Assembly: GCA_964352985.1 (NCBI GenBank)
Contig: CAYGUK010000023.1
Location: 1 to 45,233 of the forward strand
Length of the DNA: 45,233 nt
Direction of reading: 5' to 3'
Source of the DNA: CAYGUK01 sp964352985
GTDB taxonomy: Bacteria; Pseudomonadota; Gammaproteobacteria; JAHCLG01
Part shown: in pieces, positions 19,301 through 26,658 of the stretch
Numbering within the stretch: the stretch's first letter is position 1
How the letters are laid out: the number at the start of each line of letters is the position of its first letter
Notes under the pieces: model-generated
Databases searched by the model: none
What the model was told of the DNA's origin: nothing
Seen by the model: the letters and a program-made list of their open reading frames with translations, nothing else
Position numbers and translations under genes: made by a program

Positions 19301-19609
19301 TTTGATAATTCGCCAAGCACGATAGGGAAAATATAAAAGACCGGTTGCTATGCCAAGTCCAATTCGCTCTGAAATTTTAGGATAAGGTTGAACTTCAAAT
19401 AAATAATCATTATGAGCGCCATTTCCTTCACCGTTCACATTATGAATATCTGCAACTAACGGTATCGCACCTGAAATAAAAATATTTCGATTAACCCGAA
19501 CACCATCACGAACGCCTCTACCCGTAGCCGAAAAACCCGCCCCGACTGCCGTAAAACAGTTACTCATTCCTTGCCTAACTTGCCTTAAACAGGCTGACAT
19601 AGATTGCAT
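16345..19609 (-). CDS. Large repeat-built hydrophobic (multi-membrane-segment) protein, interrupted by an assembly gap
   Basis: Two open frames flank the N run and share the same repeated protein segments, so I read them as one gene starting at the ATG at 19609 (ggagga, 6 bases upstream). Units of about 72 residues alternate in a 144-residue period. Each carries a glycine-rich hydrophobic stretch (for example TLFVGGVLAVTKVGNLIGR) followed by motifs such as GLGFSGYGGTMLSRMW or GLSYHGVGQLKR. Roughly 10-12 such stretches are present. There is no signal peptide, and the C-terminal ~110 residues are hydrophilic and acidic. The two frames differ across the gap only because 100 N is arbitrary; a gap length divisible by three restores one frame. 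If one period is missing, the full protein is about 1159 residues. I recognise no family. A membrane-inserting effector or tape-measure-like protein are guesses. The likely operon partner is the small gene downstream. Confidence 0.82.
17999..18053. repeat. 55-bp exact repeat, copy 1 (copy 2 at 18216-18270)
   Basis: Bases 17999-18053 are identical to 18216-18270 and encode the hydrophobic repeat segment TLFVGGVLAVTKVGNLIGR. The left contig ends at the last base of this repeat. Confidence 0.93.
18054..18153. other. Assembly gap (exactly 100 N) inside a tandem repeat
   Basis: The gap is flanked on each side by a 55-base sequence that also occurs intact elsewhere in the same gene (17999-18053 equals 18216-18270; 18154-18208 equals 18586-18640). 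The assembly therefore broke because of repeat units, and the N count is a placeholder. By the repeat register, 315 bases homologous to 18271-18585 are expected here, or that plus whole multiples of 432. Confidence 0.95.
18154..18208. repeat. 55-bp exact repeat, copy 1 (copy 2 at 18586-18640)
   Basis: Bases 18154-18208 are identical to 18586-18640, a spacing of 432 bases or 144 codons. They encode the conserved motif region GFSGYGGTMLSRMWTNF of the repeat protein. Sequence diverges immediately after both copies. Confidence 0.93.
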
Positions 19610-19713
19610 GTTGATCCTCCATAAAATTTTTTATTATTATAAAAAATATTGAACAGATAGATTGTGAGAGTCATGATTATTAGGATAGAAACCGTATCAA
19701 TAACTTTTTTTTA

Positions 19714-19741
19714 ATTCTAATTTGACTTTCTAAATCTTCAA
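19714..19741 (-). promoter_or_regulatory. Possible sigma70 promoter of the repeat-protein operon
   Basis: On the minus strand TTGAAG (19736-19741) and TAGAAT (19714-19719) are separated by 16 bases. It would give a leader of roughly 100 bases before the ATG at 19609. The surrounding DNA is so AT-rich that chance matches are expected. The rest of the spacer 19610-19869 shows no other clear element. Confidence 0.3.
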
Positions 19742-19869
19742 ATACCTATAAACAGATATTTTATACTAAAGGCAAATTAGATTTTATTTAACCCATATGT
19801 TTTCTTTATATAATATCGGGCTGAGAGTGAAAGCGCAATTTGTGAACTTTTTTTCTCCTGATAAAATTA

Positions 19870-21231
19870 CTAAAAAATACCCAGGGCATTTAATAGCACT
19901 ATAATTATTGCAATAGGCACAATAAATCGCATGCCAACATACCAAAGATAAAATAACACACCACCTTTGGCACCGAGTTCTTTTTCGACAAATTGTTTTT
20001 TCATTATCCATACAGCAAATATTGTGATTAACAATCCTCCCAGAGGTAACATAATATTTGACGTTAAATAATCGACAAATTCAAAAAAGTTAAAACCAAA
20101 AATTTTATAATCTTGCCAATGATTAAAAGATAAGACGGTACCAATACCTAATACCCAAATAACAAATCCCGAAACGATTGCCGCTTTTAATCGAGACCAA
20201 TTTAAACGTTCCATCATCCAAGCAACGGTGGGTTCTAACAATGAAATTGCAGAAGTAAATGCGGCAAAAACCAACATGATAAAAAATAATATTCCTATCA
20301 ATGTGCCACCTGACATGCGACCAAAAGCAAGTGGTAAGGTTTTAAAAATAAGTCCAACGCCCGCACCTGGCTCTAAACCATGAGCAAACACTAAAGGATA
20401 AATTGCAAGACCAGCCATTAACGCCACCAGGGTATCGGCAAATGCTACAAATAAAGAGACTTTGGCAATTGAAATATCTTTTGGTAAATAAGCCCCATAC
20501 ATCATGATCGAACCTGTTGCTAATGATAAGGTAAAAAAAGCATGCCCCAATGCCACTAACATATTTTTACCTGATAATTTCGCAAAATCAGGATGAAATA
20601 AAAAATGAAGACCTTTCCCAAAAAAACCAGTATCAATGGCATAACCAATAATAATAAGTAACAAAATAATAAAAGTAGGAAACATTAAATATATCGCTTT
20701 TTCAATTCCCTTTTGCACGCCTCGTGCAATAACAAAAATCGTCGCGATCATAATAATGGTGTGCCACAATAATAATTGCCAGGGCGCGCTCACCAAATGC
20801 GAATATAATGAATCGATAGCCAGCGCATTTTTTCCAACGAATAATCCTTGCCCGGCTTTAAACACATAATCTAGTGCCCAACCCGCAATGACGCTGTAAT
20901 AACTTAGAATTAAAAAACCGGCTAAAATAATTAAATAGCCAACTAAACCCCAAAGTGAAGAATGCCCGGATTCTGTGGCAATATCCGCTATTGCAAATGC
21001 GGGATTCCGTCGTCCGCGACGACCAATCATAACTTCTGCTATCATGATTGGAATTCCTAGAATCACAACGCAACCTAAATACATAAGAACAAACGCACCG
21101 CCACCATTAACACCGGCGATATAGGGAAATTTCCAAATATTTCCTAAGCCAACCGCGGCACCCGCAGTGGCAAACATAAACGCCCACTTAGAAGTCCATA
21201 GTCCATGTAATGAAGTTTTTTCTGCCGCCAT
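19870..21231 (-). CDS. Sodium-dependent transporter of the NSS (neurotransmitter:sodium symporter) family
   Basis: Inner-membrane Na+-coupled symporter, related to LeuT and MhsT, that most likely imports an amino acid. The 453-residue protein contains about eleven or twelve hydrophobic helices. The unwound first helix carries the family hallmark, AGAAVGLGNIWKFPY followed by GGGAF, which supplies Na+ and substrate ligands. ATGSIMMYGAYL in the middle and FTSAISLLEPTVAWMMERL further on are also typical. It is divergent from xth, with about 100 bases between the start codons. Substrate cannot be read from the sequence. Length and motifs fit a complete, functional protein. Confidence 0.93.
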   Translation of the reverse strand: MAAEKTSLHGLWTSKWAFMFATAGAAVGLGNIWKFPYIAGVNGGGAFVLMYLGCVVILGIPIMIAEVMIGRRGRRNPAFAIADIATESGHSSLWGLVGYLIILAGFLILSYYSVIAGWALDYVFKAGQGLFVGKNALAIDSLYSHLVSAPWQLLLWHTIIMIATIFVIARGVQKGIEKAIYLMFPTFIILLLIIIGYAIDTGFFGKGLHFLFHPDFAKLSGKNMLVALGHAFFTLSLATGSIMMYGAYLPKDISIAKVSLFVAFADTLVALMAGLAIYPLVFAHGLEPGAGVGLIFKTLPLAFGRMSGGTLIGILFFIMLVFAAFTSAISLLEPTVAWMMERLNWSRLKAAIVSGFVIWVLGIGTVLSFNHWQDYKIFGFNFFEFVDYLTSNIMLPLGGLLITIFAVWIMKKQFVEKELGAKGGVLFYLWYVGMRFIVPIAIIIVLLNALGIF

Positions 21232-21332
21232 TACGTTGCTCCAAGCATTAAGTTATCTGTAGCTAGTTTGCAAAGACTAAATCCTAAGATCAAGCTATAA
21301 TCGATTTTTTTAAAAATTTGCAAGGTATTGTC

Positions 21333-22100
21333 ATGACGTTTAAAATTGCGACTTGGAATGTTAATTCGATTAAAGTTCGTTTACCCCATGTTGAACAATG
21401 GTTAAAACAACATCCTGTTGATGTGTTAGCGTTACAAGAAACAAAAACCATTAATGAAAATTTTCCTCAGCAAGAAATTAAAGATTTTGGTTATCATGTT
21501 TATTTTAATGGGCAGAAAACGTATAACGGTGTCGCTATATTAAGTCGTCATCTTGCCAGTGATATTGAAGTTGCTTTTCCTGATTATGATGATCCCCAAT
21601 GTCGTGTGTTAGCCGCCACGATAAAAGATATTCGCATTGTTAATTTATATGTGCCTAATGGCTCGAGTGTCGGCTCAGAAAAATATGAATATAAATTAAC
21701 TTGGTGGCAACATTTATTAACCTTTACCAAAAAACAATTAAAAAAATATGAGAAAGTAATTTTACTCGGTGATTATAATATTGCGCCAGAAGATAGAGAT
21801 GTTCATGATCCCAGTGTTTGGGTAGGTAATGTGTTAGTAAGTCCGAAAGAACGTGAAGCGTTTCAAGCTTTACTAAAATTAGGTTTAGTCGATAGCTACC
21901 GTCTGTTTGATCAACCTGAAGAACAATATACGTGGTGGGATTTTCGAACTCGTGCGTTTTCTCGGAATCGTGGTTTACGCATCGATCATATATTAATTAG
22001 TAAAGCATTAAGCACGCAATGTAAAAAATCGACTATCGATATTGAACCTCGGACCTGGGATAGACCGTCTGATCACACGATTGTCGTAGCGGAGCTTTGA
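21333..22100 (+). CDS. xthA: Exodeoxyribonuclease III / AP endonuclease
   Basis: Mg2+-dependent base-excision-repair enzyme that incises abasic sites and degrades 3' ends. I place the start at the ATG at 21333 (MTFKIATWNVNSIK), behind aaggta, rather than at the TTG at 21318, because the family begins with this motif. That gives 255 residues, close to E. coli XthA (268). Catalytic landmarks are Glu36 in ALQETK, Tyr106 in NLYVPNG, Asp147 and Asn149 in LLGDYNIAPEDRDVHDP, and the terminal His248 in RPSDHTIV. A TATAAT hexamer at 21296-21301 may be its -10 element. Its stop codon overlaps the -35 box of the next gene's promoter. Confidence 0.96.
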   Translation: MTFKIATWNVNSIKVRLPHVEQWLKQHPVDVLALQETKTINENFPQQEIKDFGYHVYFNGQKTYNGVAILSRHLASDIEVAFPDYDDPQCRVLAATIKDIRIVNLYVPNGSSVGSEKYEYKLTWWQHLLTFTKKQLKKYEKVILLGDYNIAPEDRDVHDPSVWVGNVLVSPKEREAFQALLKLGLVDSYRLFDQPEEQYTWWDFRTRAFSRNRGLRIDHILISKALSTQCKKSTIDIEPRTWDRPSDHTIVVAEL

Positions 22101-22125
22101 CTTTTAAAGCAATATCCACTATCAT
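22097..22125 (+). promoter_or_regulatory. Sigma70 promoter of rpmE
   Basis: TTGACT (22097-22102) and TATCAT (22120-22125) with a 17-base spacer lie about 75 bases upstream of the rpmE start. The -35 box overlaps the last codon and stop of xth, giving rpmE its own promoter. A palindrome, ttcgatatcgaa, follows in the leader. Confidence 0.65.
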
Positions 22126-22200
22126 CGCCTGTTCGATATCGAATGCCGTGTTTTGTGCTGACAAGATGGCGGAGTTCCAAAAAAACAAGAGGTTATAGCT

Positions 22201-22443
22201 ATGAAAGAAGGTATTCACCCAGCCTATTCTAATGTTGAAGTCACTTGCACTTGTGGCAGTGTATTTACAACGCGTTCTACTTTAAAACATGATGATTTAC
22301 AAATTGAAGTTTGTTCTGAATGTCATCCTTTTTATACTGGTAAGCAAAAAATTGTTGATTCAGGTGGTCGTGTTGATCGCTTCAATAAGAAATTTAAAAT
22401 TGCTTCTGGTAAGAAAACAGATAAAACTGAAACCACTAAGTAA
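22201..22443 (+). CDS. rpmE: 50S ribosomal protein L31 (zinc-binding type)
   Basis: An 80-residue basic protein of the large ribosomal subunit. It starts MKEGIHPAY, a standard L31 opening, and carries four zinc-ligand cysteines: Cys16 and Cys18 in TCTCGSVF, and the pair in CSECHPFYTGKQK. This makes it the zinc-containing (C+) form. The C-terminus is a lysine/threonine-rich tail. Its ribosome-binding site is aagagg. It stands alone under a strong promoter at 22097-22125. Zur-type regulation applies to the zinc-free paralogue in other bacteria, and nothing here indicates it. Confidence 0.97.
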   Translation: MKEGIHPAYSNVEVTCTCGSVFTTRSTLKHDDLQIEVCSECHPFYTGKQKIVDSGGRVDRFNKKFKIASGKKTDKTETTK

Positions 22444-22512
22444 TTTTCTGAAAATTCATGGCCCAATAATACTACTAGTATTAAATACGCATATTTGCTA
22501 GAATTTCGACTA

Positions 22513-22533
22513 GTTGCATAATGTCTATGCAAC
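22513..22533. promoter_or_regulatory. Perfect stem-loop in the rpmE-MFS spacer
   Basis: gttgcata (22513-22520), the loop atgtc, and tatgcaac (22526-22533) form a perfect 8-base-pair hairpin without a following T-run. It is a weak or Rho-assisted terminator for rpmE, or a protein-binding site for the downstream transporter gene. Sequence alone does not decide. Confidence 0.4.
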
Positions 22534-22617
22534 TTCAGGGCAAAGCATAACATCATAATCGTTTAAATCTAATTCCCTACTATTACTTGTAGGTTATTTA
22601 TTTGTGGGTGGAAAATT

Positions 22618-23895
22618 ATGGCAACGACAATGGGTAAAAAAGTTACTTCATCATACTTACCATGGATAATTTGTACGCTCGGCGCATTATTTTATTGTTA
22701 TGAATATTTTTTAAGAATTGCACCTGGGACAATGGAAACGCATTTGCGTCAAACTTATCATTTAAATGATACAGGCTATGGCGTGCTCATCGGTTTTTAT
22801 TATTTTGCCTATACGCCGATGCAATTATTAGTGGGTATATTAATGGATCGCTTTGGTCCAAGACGATTATTATTTATTTCATGTTTGATCTGCGCGTTAG
22901 GCGCTTATTTATTTGCGTGTTCTAATTTACTTTTTGTTGCTGAACTTGGCCGTTTTTTAGTGGGCTTTGGATCAGCGTTTGCTTTTGTCGGCGTGTTAAC
23001 ACTCGCCACGATTTGGCTACCACCAAATCGATTTGCTTTAATCTCCGGCATGGCTACCGCATTAGGTATGTGTGGTGCTATTTTTGGTGATATCACGTTA
23101 ACCTCTTTTATTAAACATGAAGGTTGGCGAGACACTGTCGATATTTCTGCGTTTGTCGGAATTATTTTAGCGTTTGCTATTATTTTTATTATTCGCAATA
23201 AAGAACAATCAAAACTTTATAAACCCAGTCGTGAATCAAAATCATTTACCCATCTTTTTATAACGCTAAAAAGTTTATTACGAAATCCGCAAATTTGGAT
23301 TGTTGGTTGTGTGGGAATGTTATGCTATACCTCCGCCAGTGCGCTCGCTGAAATTTGGAGTATTCCTTACTTAGAACACGCACGTCATTTATCGAAAGCA
23401 ATAGCCACCAGCACTACTTCATTAATATTTGTCGGTTGGCTTGCAGGCGGACCTATTGCCGGTTTTATTTCAGATAAATTATCCAATCGTCGTTTACCTA
23501 TTTTATGTGGTAGCTTACTCACCGCTGTTAGTTTATTAGCACTTTTATATATCCCACATTTAAGTCATGGCATGATCATGTTCTTTTTATTTTGCATTGG
23601 CTTTTTTTCTGCTTGCCAAGTCATTGTCTTTGCCATGGCATGTGAATTAAGTGAAGGAAAATTAGCAGGCACAGCCATTGCATTTACTAATATGTTTGTC
23701 ATGATTAGTGGTGCTGTATTGCAGCCACTCATTGGTAAATTTATCGATTTACAATGGCATGGTCTTATTGGACAACATGGTGAAAAAATTTATAGCACAC
23801 AGGCTTATACTCAAGCATTATTGATATTGCCTTGTTGTTATATAGCGGTGTATTTTATTGTTAAATACTTTTTAAAAGAAACATCGAGGGCTTAA
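22618..23895 (+). CDS. Major facilitator superfamily transporter
   Basis: Inner-membrane secondary transporter with 12 predicted helices in 425 residues. The first helix ends in YEYFLRIAPGTM, a pattern seen in many Legionella and Coxiella MFS proteins. The loop between helices 2 and 3 carries the signature GILMDRFGPRRLL (the G-x-x-x-D-R-x-G-R-R type motif), and a second half-repeat copy appears at GFISDKLSNRRLP. The start has a ggtgg ribosome-binding site. It converges with a lipoprotein gene only 6 bases downstream. Substrate is unknown; related proteins carry organic acids, amino acids or siderophores. No partner gene in the neighbourhood narrows this down. Confidence 0.92.
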   Translation: MATTMGKKVTSSYLPWIICTLGALFYCYEYFLRIAPGTMETHLRQTYHLNDTGYGVLIGFYYFAYTPMQLLVGILMDRFGPRRLLFISCLICALGAYLFACSNLLFVAELGRFLVGFGSAFAFVGVLTLATIWLPPNRFALISGMATALGMCGAIFGDITLTSFIKHEGWRDTVDISAFVGIILAFAIIFIIRNKEQSKLYKPSRESKSFTHLFITLKSLLRNPQIWIVGCVGMLCYTSASALAEIWSIPYLEHARHLSKAIATSTTSLIFVGWLAGGPIAGFISDKLSNRRLPILCGSLLTAVSLLALLYIPHLSHGMIMFFLFCIGFFSACQVIVFAMACELSEGKLAGTAIAFTNMFVMISGAVLQPLIGKFIDLQWHGLIGQHGEKIYSTQAYTQALLILPCCYIAVYFIVKYFLKETSRA

Positions 23896-23901
23896 GTTTT
23901 T

Positions 23902-24426
23902 TTAACTGTTTGACAATTTAACAGAATTGAAAAACTTGTTCACCCATGCTGGCATGTCGCCACTATAGGAAGTTTCGACAATTAACATGATAAAGTATTT
24001 GTTTGAAATATACATTTGGGCAAATCGCGTTTTCTCACCATCGGGTGTGTGAACTTGAAATTCATAACCACTAAATCCTTTTTGTTGAATTTTCTTTTTA
24101 TAGATAATTTTTCCTTTGAATTCGTCCAAGTTACCTTCACGGGCTTCATTTAGAATTTTTGTTAATTCTTTTGATTGATTTTCTTTTTTAGGAATTTTTA
24201 AATAGCTAATTGTAAAAGTTCTATCGCTTTCAGCTACTCTATAAATATTTGTATTAGTTTTGCCGATGCCTAAACGTAAATTTTTTGAAATATGTTGAGG
24301 CTGTTTCGGTAGCTCAACGGAAATGATATTTTGTGGCGTGGTAAATCTTTCCCACGTACCTTCACCCCCGCAAGCAACCAATGTGCTCGTCAGCAAAATT
24401 AAAATAAAAATAGCATATTTCATCAT
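23902..24426 (-). CDS. Small predicted lipoprotein
   Basis: The 174-residue product has an N-terminal hydrophobic segment ending in the lipobox LVAC at about residues 16-19, followed by GGEG, so it should be lipid-anchored in the envelope. The mature part is basic and beta-rich (TWERFTTPQNIISVELPKQ, GYEFQVHTPDGEKTRFAQMY). Its layout resembles small PsbP-like or DUF1795-type proteins that protect or sense envelope components, but that resemblance is weak. Two adjacent ATG codons (24426 and 24423) are possible starts; ggga is better spaced for the second. It converges with the MFS gene. Function is unknown. Confidence 0.8.
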   Translation of the reverse strand: MMKYAIFILILLTSTLVACGGEGTWERFTTPQNIISVELPKQPQHISKNLRLGIGKTNTNIYRVAESDRTFTISYLKIPKKENQSKELTKILNEAREGNLDEFKGKIIYKKKIQQKGFSGYEFQVHTPDGEKTRFAQMYISNKYFIMLIVETSYSGDMPAWVNKFFNSVKLSNS

Positions 24427-24643
24427 TATCCCATAATTAATAAATAGTTATTCCCTTTAATGAACTATAGTCGATAAATTTATTAAATAAGCATTTTTTT
24501 TCAACTATGTTGAATATTATTTTTATGTGGTTGTTTTTTCCTTTATTGGTAGTAAAAGTCTGTAAAGACAATCATACTCTGCAATATCATTTCGTCTTCA
24601 ACTTAACATCAGTTGATAAAAGTAGTGATGAAGCGTTAGCACT

Positions 24644-24940
24644 ATGAAAAAACTGAATGAACATAAACATTATATTTCGCTCGAGGAGTTGATCAATCTA
24701 TTAAATTTTGCATATCACTAGGATCCCACAAATTTAAATATCCATGATTTGACAATCAAAACTACAATCTTGGATAAATATAAAACGCATTTTGATCCTA
24801 ATCATCGTAAAGCAGTTTTAGGATTCTACTAAACGAATGTTGAATTCTTCATCATACTTTATAGTGAGCGTTACGAATTATCTGAAAATCTTCTCGAGAA
24901 TGATAAGCGCAAAGATTATTTGGCCATAGGTTCAAAATAA
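24644..24940 (+). pseudogene. Decayed gene with two in-frame stop codons
   Basis: From an ATG at 24644 one frame reads 25 residues (MKKLNEHKHYISLEELINL and on) to TAG at 24719. It then continues in the same frame for 36 residues (DPTNLNIHDLTI ... HRKAVLGFY) to TAA at 24830. A further 35 residues (TNVEFFIILYSERYELSEN ...) run to TAA at 24938. The composition is protein-like throughout and no frameshift is needed, which suggests a former ~97-residue helical protein inactivated by two point mutations. No good ribosome-binding site precedes the ATG. The rest of the spacer (24427-24643) shows nothing recognisable. Chance open reading in AT-rich DNA is the alternative. Confidence 0.45.
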
Positions 24941-24948
24941 GCTAGAAT
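24920..24948 (+). promoter_or_regulatory. Probable promoter of the CBU_0585-like gene
   Basis: TTGGCC (24920-24925) and TAGAAT (24943-24948) are exactly 17 bases apart. A strong ggggagg ribosome-binding site and the ATG at 24972 follow closely. The promoter overlaps the 3' end of the decayed gene. Confidence 0.5.
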
Positions 24949-24971
24949 ACCGAGCAAATGGGGAGGATAAC

Positions 24972-25154
24972 ATGGCTAAACAAGATAAAAATTATGTCAG
25001 CGAATTAGATAAATTTTTACAACAGTTTGATAAAGATCATCAACAACAATCCGCCTCACAGCAAGAAGAAATTGATAAACACGATAAAATTTTTGCTAAA
25101 AGAGACAACCCAGATATCGAAGATAAAGATGACAACATCTGGGCTGGATTTTGA
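24972..25154 (+). CDS. CBU_0585-like small conserved protein
   Basis: A 60-residue, highly charged, soluble protein: MAKQDKNYVSELDKFLQQFD, then a Gln/Ser-rich middle, and the end DDNIWAGF. The opening KNYVSE-x-DKFL and the short C-terminal W-x-GF are what I recall of a small family named after Coxiella burnetii CBU_0585, largely confined to Legionellales. The function is unknown. A near-perfect ggggagg ribosome-binding site and its own likely promoter argue for strong expression. It converges with the cysteine-rich orphan 9 bases downstream. Confidence 0.85.
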   Translation: MAKQDKNYVSELDKFLQQFDKDHQQQSASQQEEIDKHDKIFAKRDNPDIEDKDDNIWAGF

Positions 25155-25162
25155 TTTAATAA

Positions 25163-25900
25163 TTATCGGTTTCTTGCAACTCTTTCTGCACCCACTTGCT
25201 CATTAGGGTCAATTTCAAAGCCTTGTCGAACGCCTAAAGCTAAAGGTGGAAAATTGCAAAATTGACTATCTTGAAAATATTCAACCGCACTACCAGAACA
25301 AACGAAACGCATGTTATTGCTGGTGTCGATAGTTGGCGTAAAGATCAATGAATTTCCATCGGGAAATGCACCTTTATCCATTAATGTAACACTGGCAACG
25401 CCGTCTTTAACTTCGATGGAGAATAAATTTTGGCCTTGTTCTTTTAACCAACTAAATTCAGGCGCATCCATATTACATTTTGAAAAATCACCAGTCCGGT
25501 CATAACAGTCGGCGACACTTTTGGCGACACGATCTAATTTATCCGTGAGCACTTTTTCGACTTTTTCATGTACTTGTTCTGGCATAGTCCCCGTTTTACA
25601 TCGACGATTTAGCTCTTCATATTTTCTATATTGACTAGACGTAAAACCACACGTGTCTCCTTCACAACTACCTGTCATTGTCAATACGCCATCCAAGCAA
25701 CGATAAGTAGTTACTGTATTTGGAAAGTCACATTGAGCAACATCTGTCGATGAAGAAGCACCAGCGCCAGAAGTTTGTTTTGCTAAAGCATTACCAACTA
25801 AACCTAAAAGACCAACCGCTATCCAAAGAAATTTTCCAGGTATACTCGCATTACGAAACTGTTCTCCAACTACATAACCAAAGGGTTTTTCTTGAGGCAT
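25163..25900 (-). CDS. Exported cysteine-rich protein of unknown function
   Basis: I place the start at the ATG at 25900 (MPQEKPFGYVV), because ggag lies 6 bases before it. The in-frame ATG at 25912 contains that ggag and has no ribosome-binding site of its own. The 245-residue product has a hydrophilic lead of about 20 residues, then a hydrophobic segment (FLWIAVGLLGLVGNALA), so it is exported or membrane-anchored. The exported part holds nine cysteines in spaced pairs (for example GSCEGDTCGF), suggesting disulfides and a periplasmic or extracellular location. A helical middle (VHEKVEKVLTDKLDRVAKSV) is flanked by beta-rich segments. I recognise no family. It stands alone. Confidence 0.82.
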   Translation of the reverse strand: MPQEKPFGYVVGEQFRNASIPGKFLWIAVGLLGLVGNALAKQTSGAGASSSTDVAQCDFPNTVTTYRCLDGVLTMTGSCEGDTCGFTSSQYRKYEELNRRCKTGTMPEQVHEKVEKVLTDKLDRVAKSVADCYDRTGDFSKCNMDAPEFSWLKEQGQNLFSIEVKDGVASVTLMDKGAFPDGNSLIFTPTIDTSNNMRFVCSGSAVEYFQDSQFCNFPPLALGVRQGFEIDPNEQVGAERVARNR

Positions 25901-26052
25901 ATTTTTCTCCATAATGAAATTATTGAGGTGAATTTTTATGAAGAGATTCTACTAAGATAATGTTAACTAATTTAGACAGGTAAATTTAATAATCGAAAAT
26001 GGTAAGCACCTTAGAACCTAGTTCATATCGTGGCTATATTACAGTATTTTTT

Positions 26053-26658
26053 TTATACTAATGACCAAAGATCCACTGTTTTGTCCATTAGTAATACATT
26101 TAAGCCAACACGCTTTGCGCTTTGCACATTAGCATGATTGTCATCTACAAATAAGGTTTGTTGGGGATTCAATTCATTTTCCAGTATGATGTGTTTAAAA
26201 AATATTTCATCGGGTTTACGCATATGATGTTGAAAAGAATAATAAACTTTCTCAAAAGGATTTAGAAAATGTGACTTATTCCCTTGTTTATTTAATCTTT
26301 CATGGAATAAGCGAATATGAATCGAATTTGTGTTACTCATTAAGAAGATCCGATATTTCTTACAAACATGTTGAAGAAATGTCAGTGTTTCTTTAGTTAA
26401 TTCACCCACCATAGCAAACAGTGCCTCATCAATTTCATGATCAGTTGCAGAAAAATTTAACACTTGTTGCAAATGCTGACGAAAATTTTCATCTGTTTCT
26501 AAGCCTTTTTCGTAGCGGTCAAAAAATTCACTTTGCGCCGCTAGACTAAAAATTTCTGCAAAATTTTTTGCCCCTAATTTTTCGAAAGCTTGAATACTTT
26601 TTTCACCATGGATATCAATTAACACATTTCCTAAATCAAAAATAATCGTATCTATCAT
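26053..26658 (-). CDS. HAD-superfamily hydrolase, YihX-like phosphatase
   Basis: A 201-residue cytoplasmic HAD subfamily IA phosphatase. Motif I is IIFDLGNVL, with nucleophile Asp8 and a glycine at the +2 position, as in the YihX/glucose-1-phosphatase branch. Motif II is FLMSNTNS, the motif III lysine lies in HMRKPDEIFF, and motif IV is LFVDDNHANVQSA. The helical cap domain covers about residues 15-75. Its start overlaps the RND pump stop by four bases (ATGA), so it is translated from the same transcript. The functional link to efflux is unclear. The substrate is probably a small sugar or nucleotide phosphate, by family. Confidence 0.9.
   Translation of the reverse strand: MIDTIIFDLGNVLIDIHGEKSIQAFEKLGAKNFAEIFSLAAQSEFFDRYEKGLETDENFRQHLQQVLNFSATDHEIDEALFAMVGELTKETLTFLQHVCKKYRIFLMSNTNSIHIRLFHERLNKQGNKSHFLNPFEKVYYSFQHHMRKPDEIFFKHIILENELNPQQTLFVDDNHANVQSAKRVGLNVLLMDKTVDLWSLV

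Noticed and set aside
16345..19609. Interpretation of the repeat region as a prophage tail module
   Set aside because: Only one gene resembles a tail chaperone, gene order is reversed relative to phages, and no other phage gene is present.
19784..20011. 75-residue cysteine-containing frame overlapping the 3' end of the NSS transporter gene
   Set aside because: It is an out-of-frame shadow on the same strand; the transporter reading frame is intact there.
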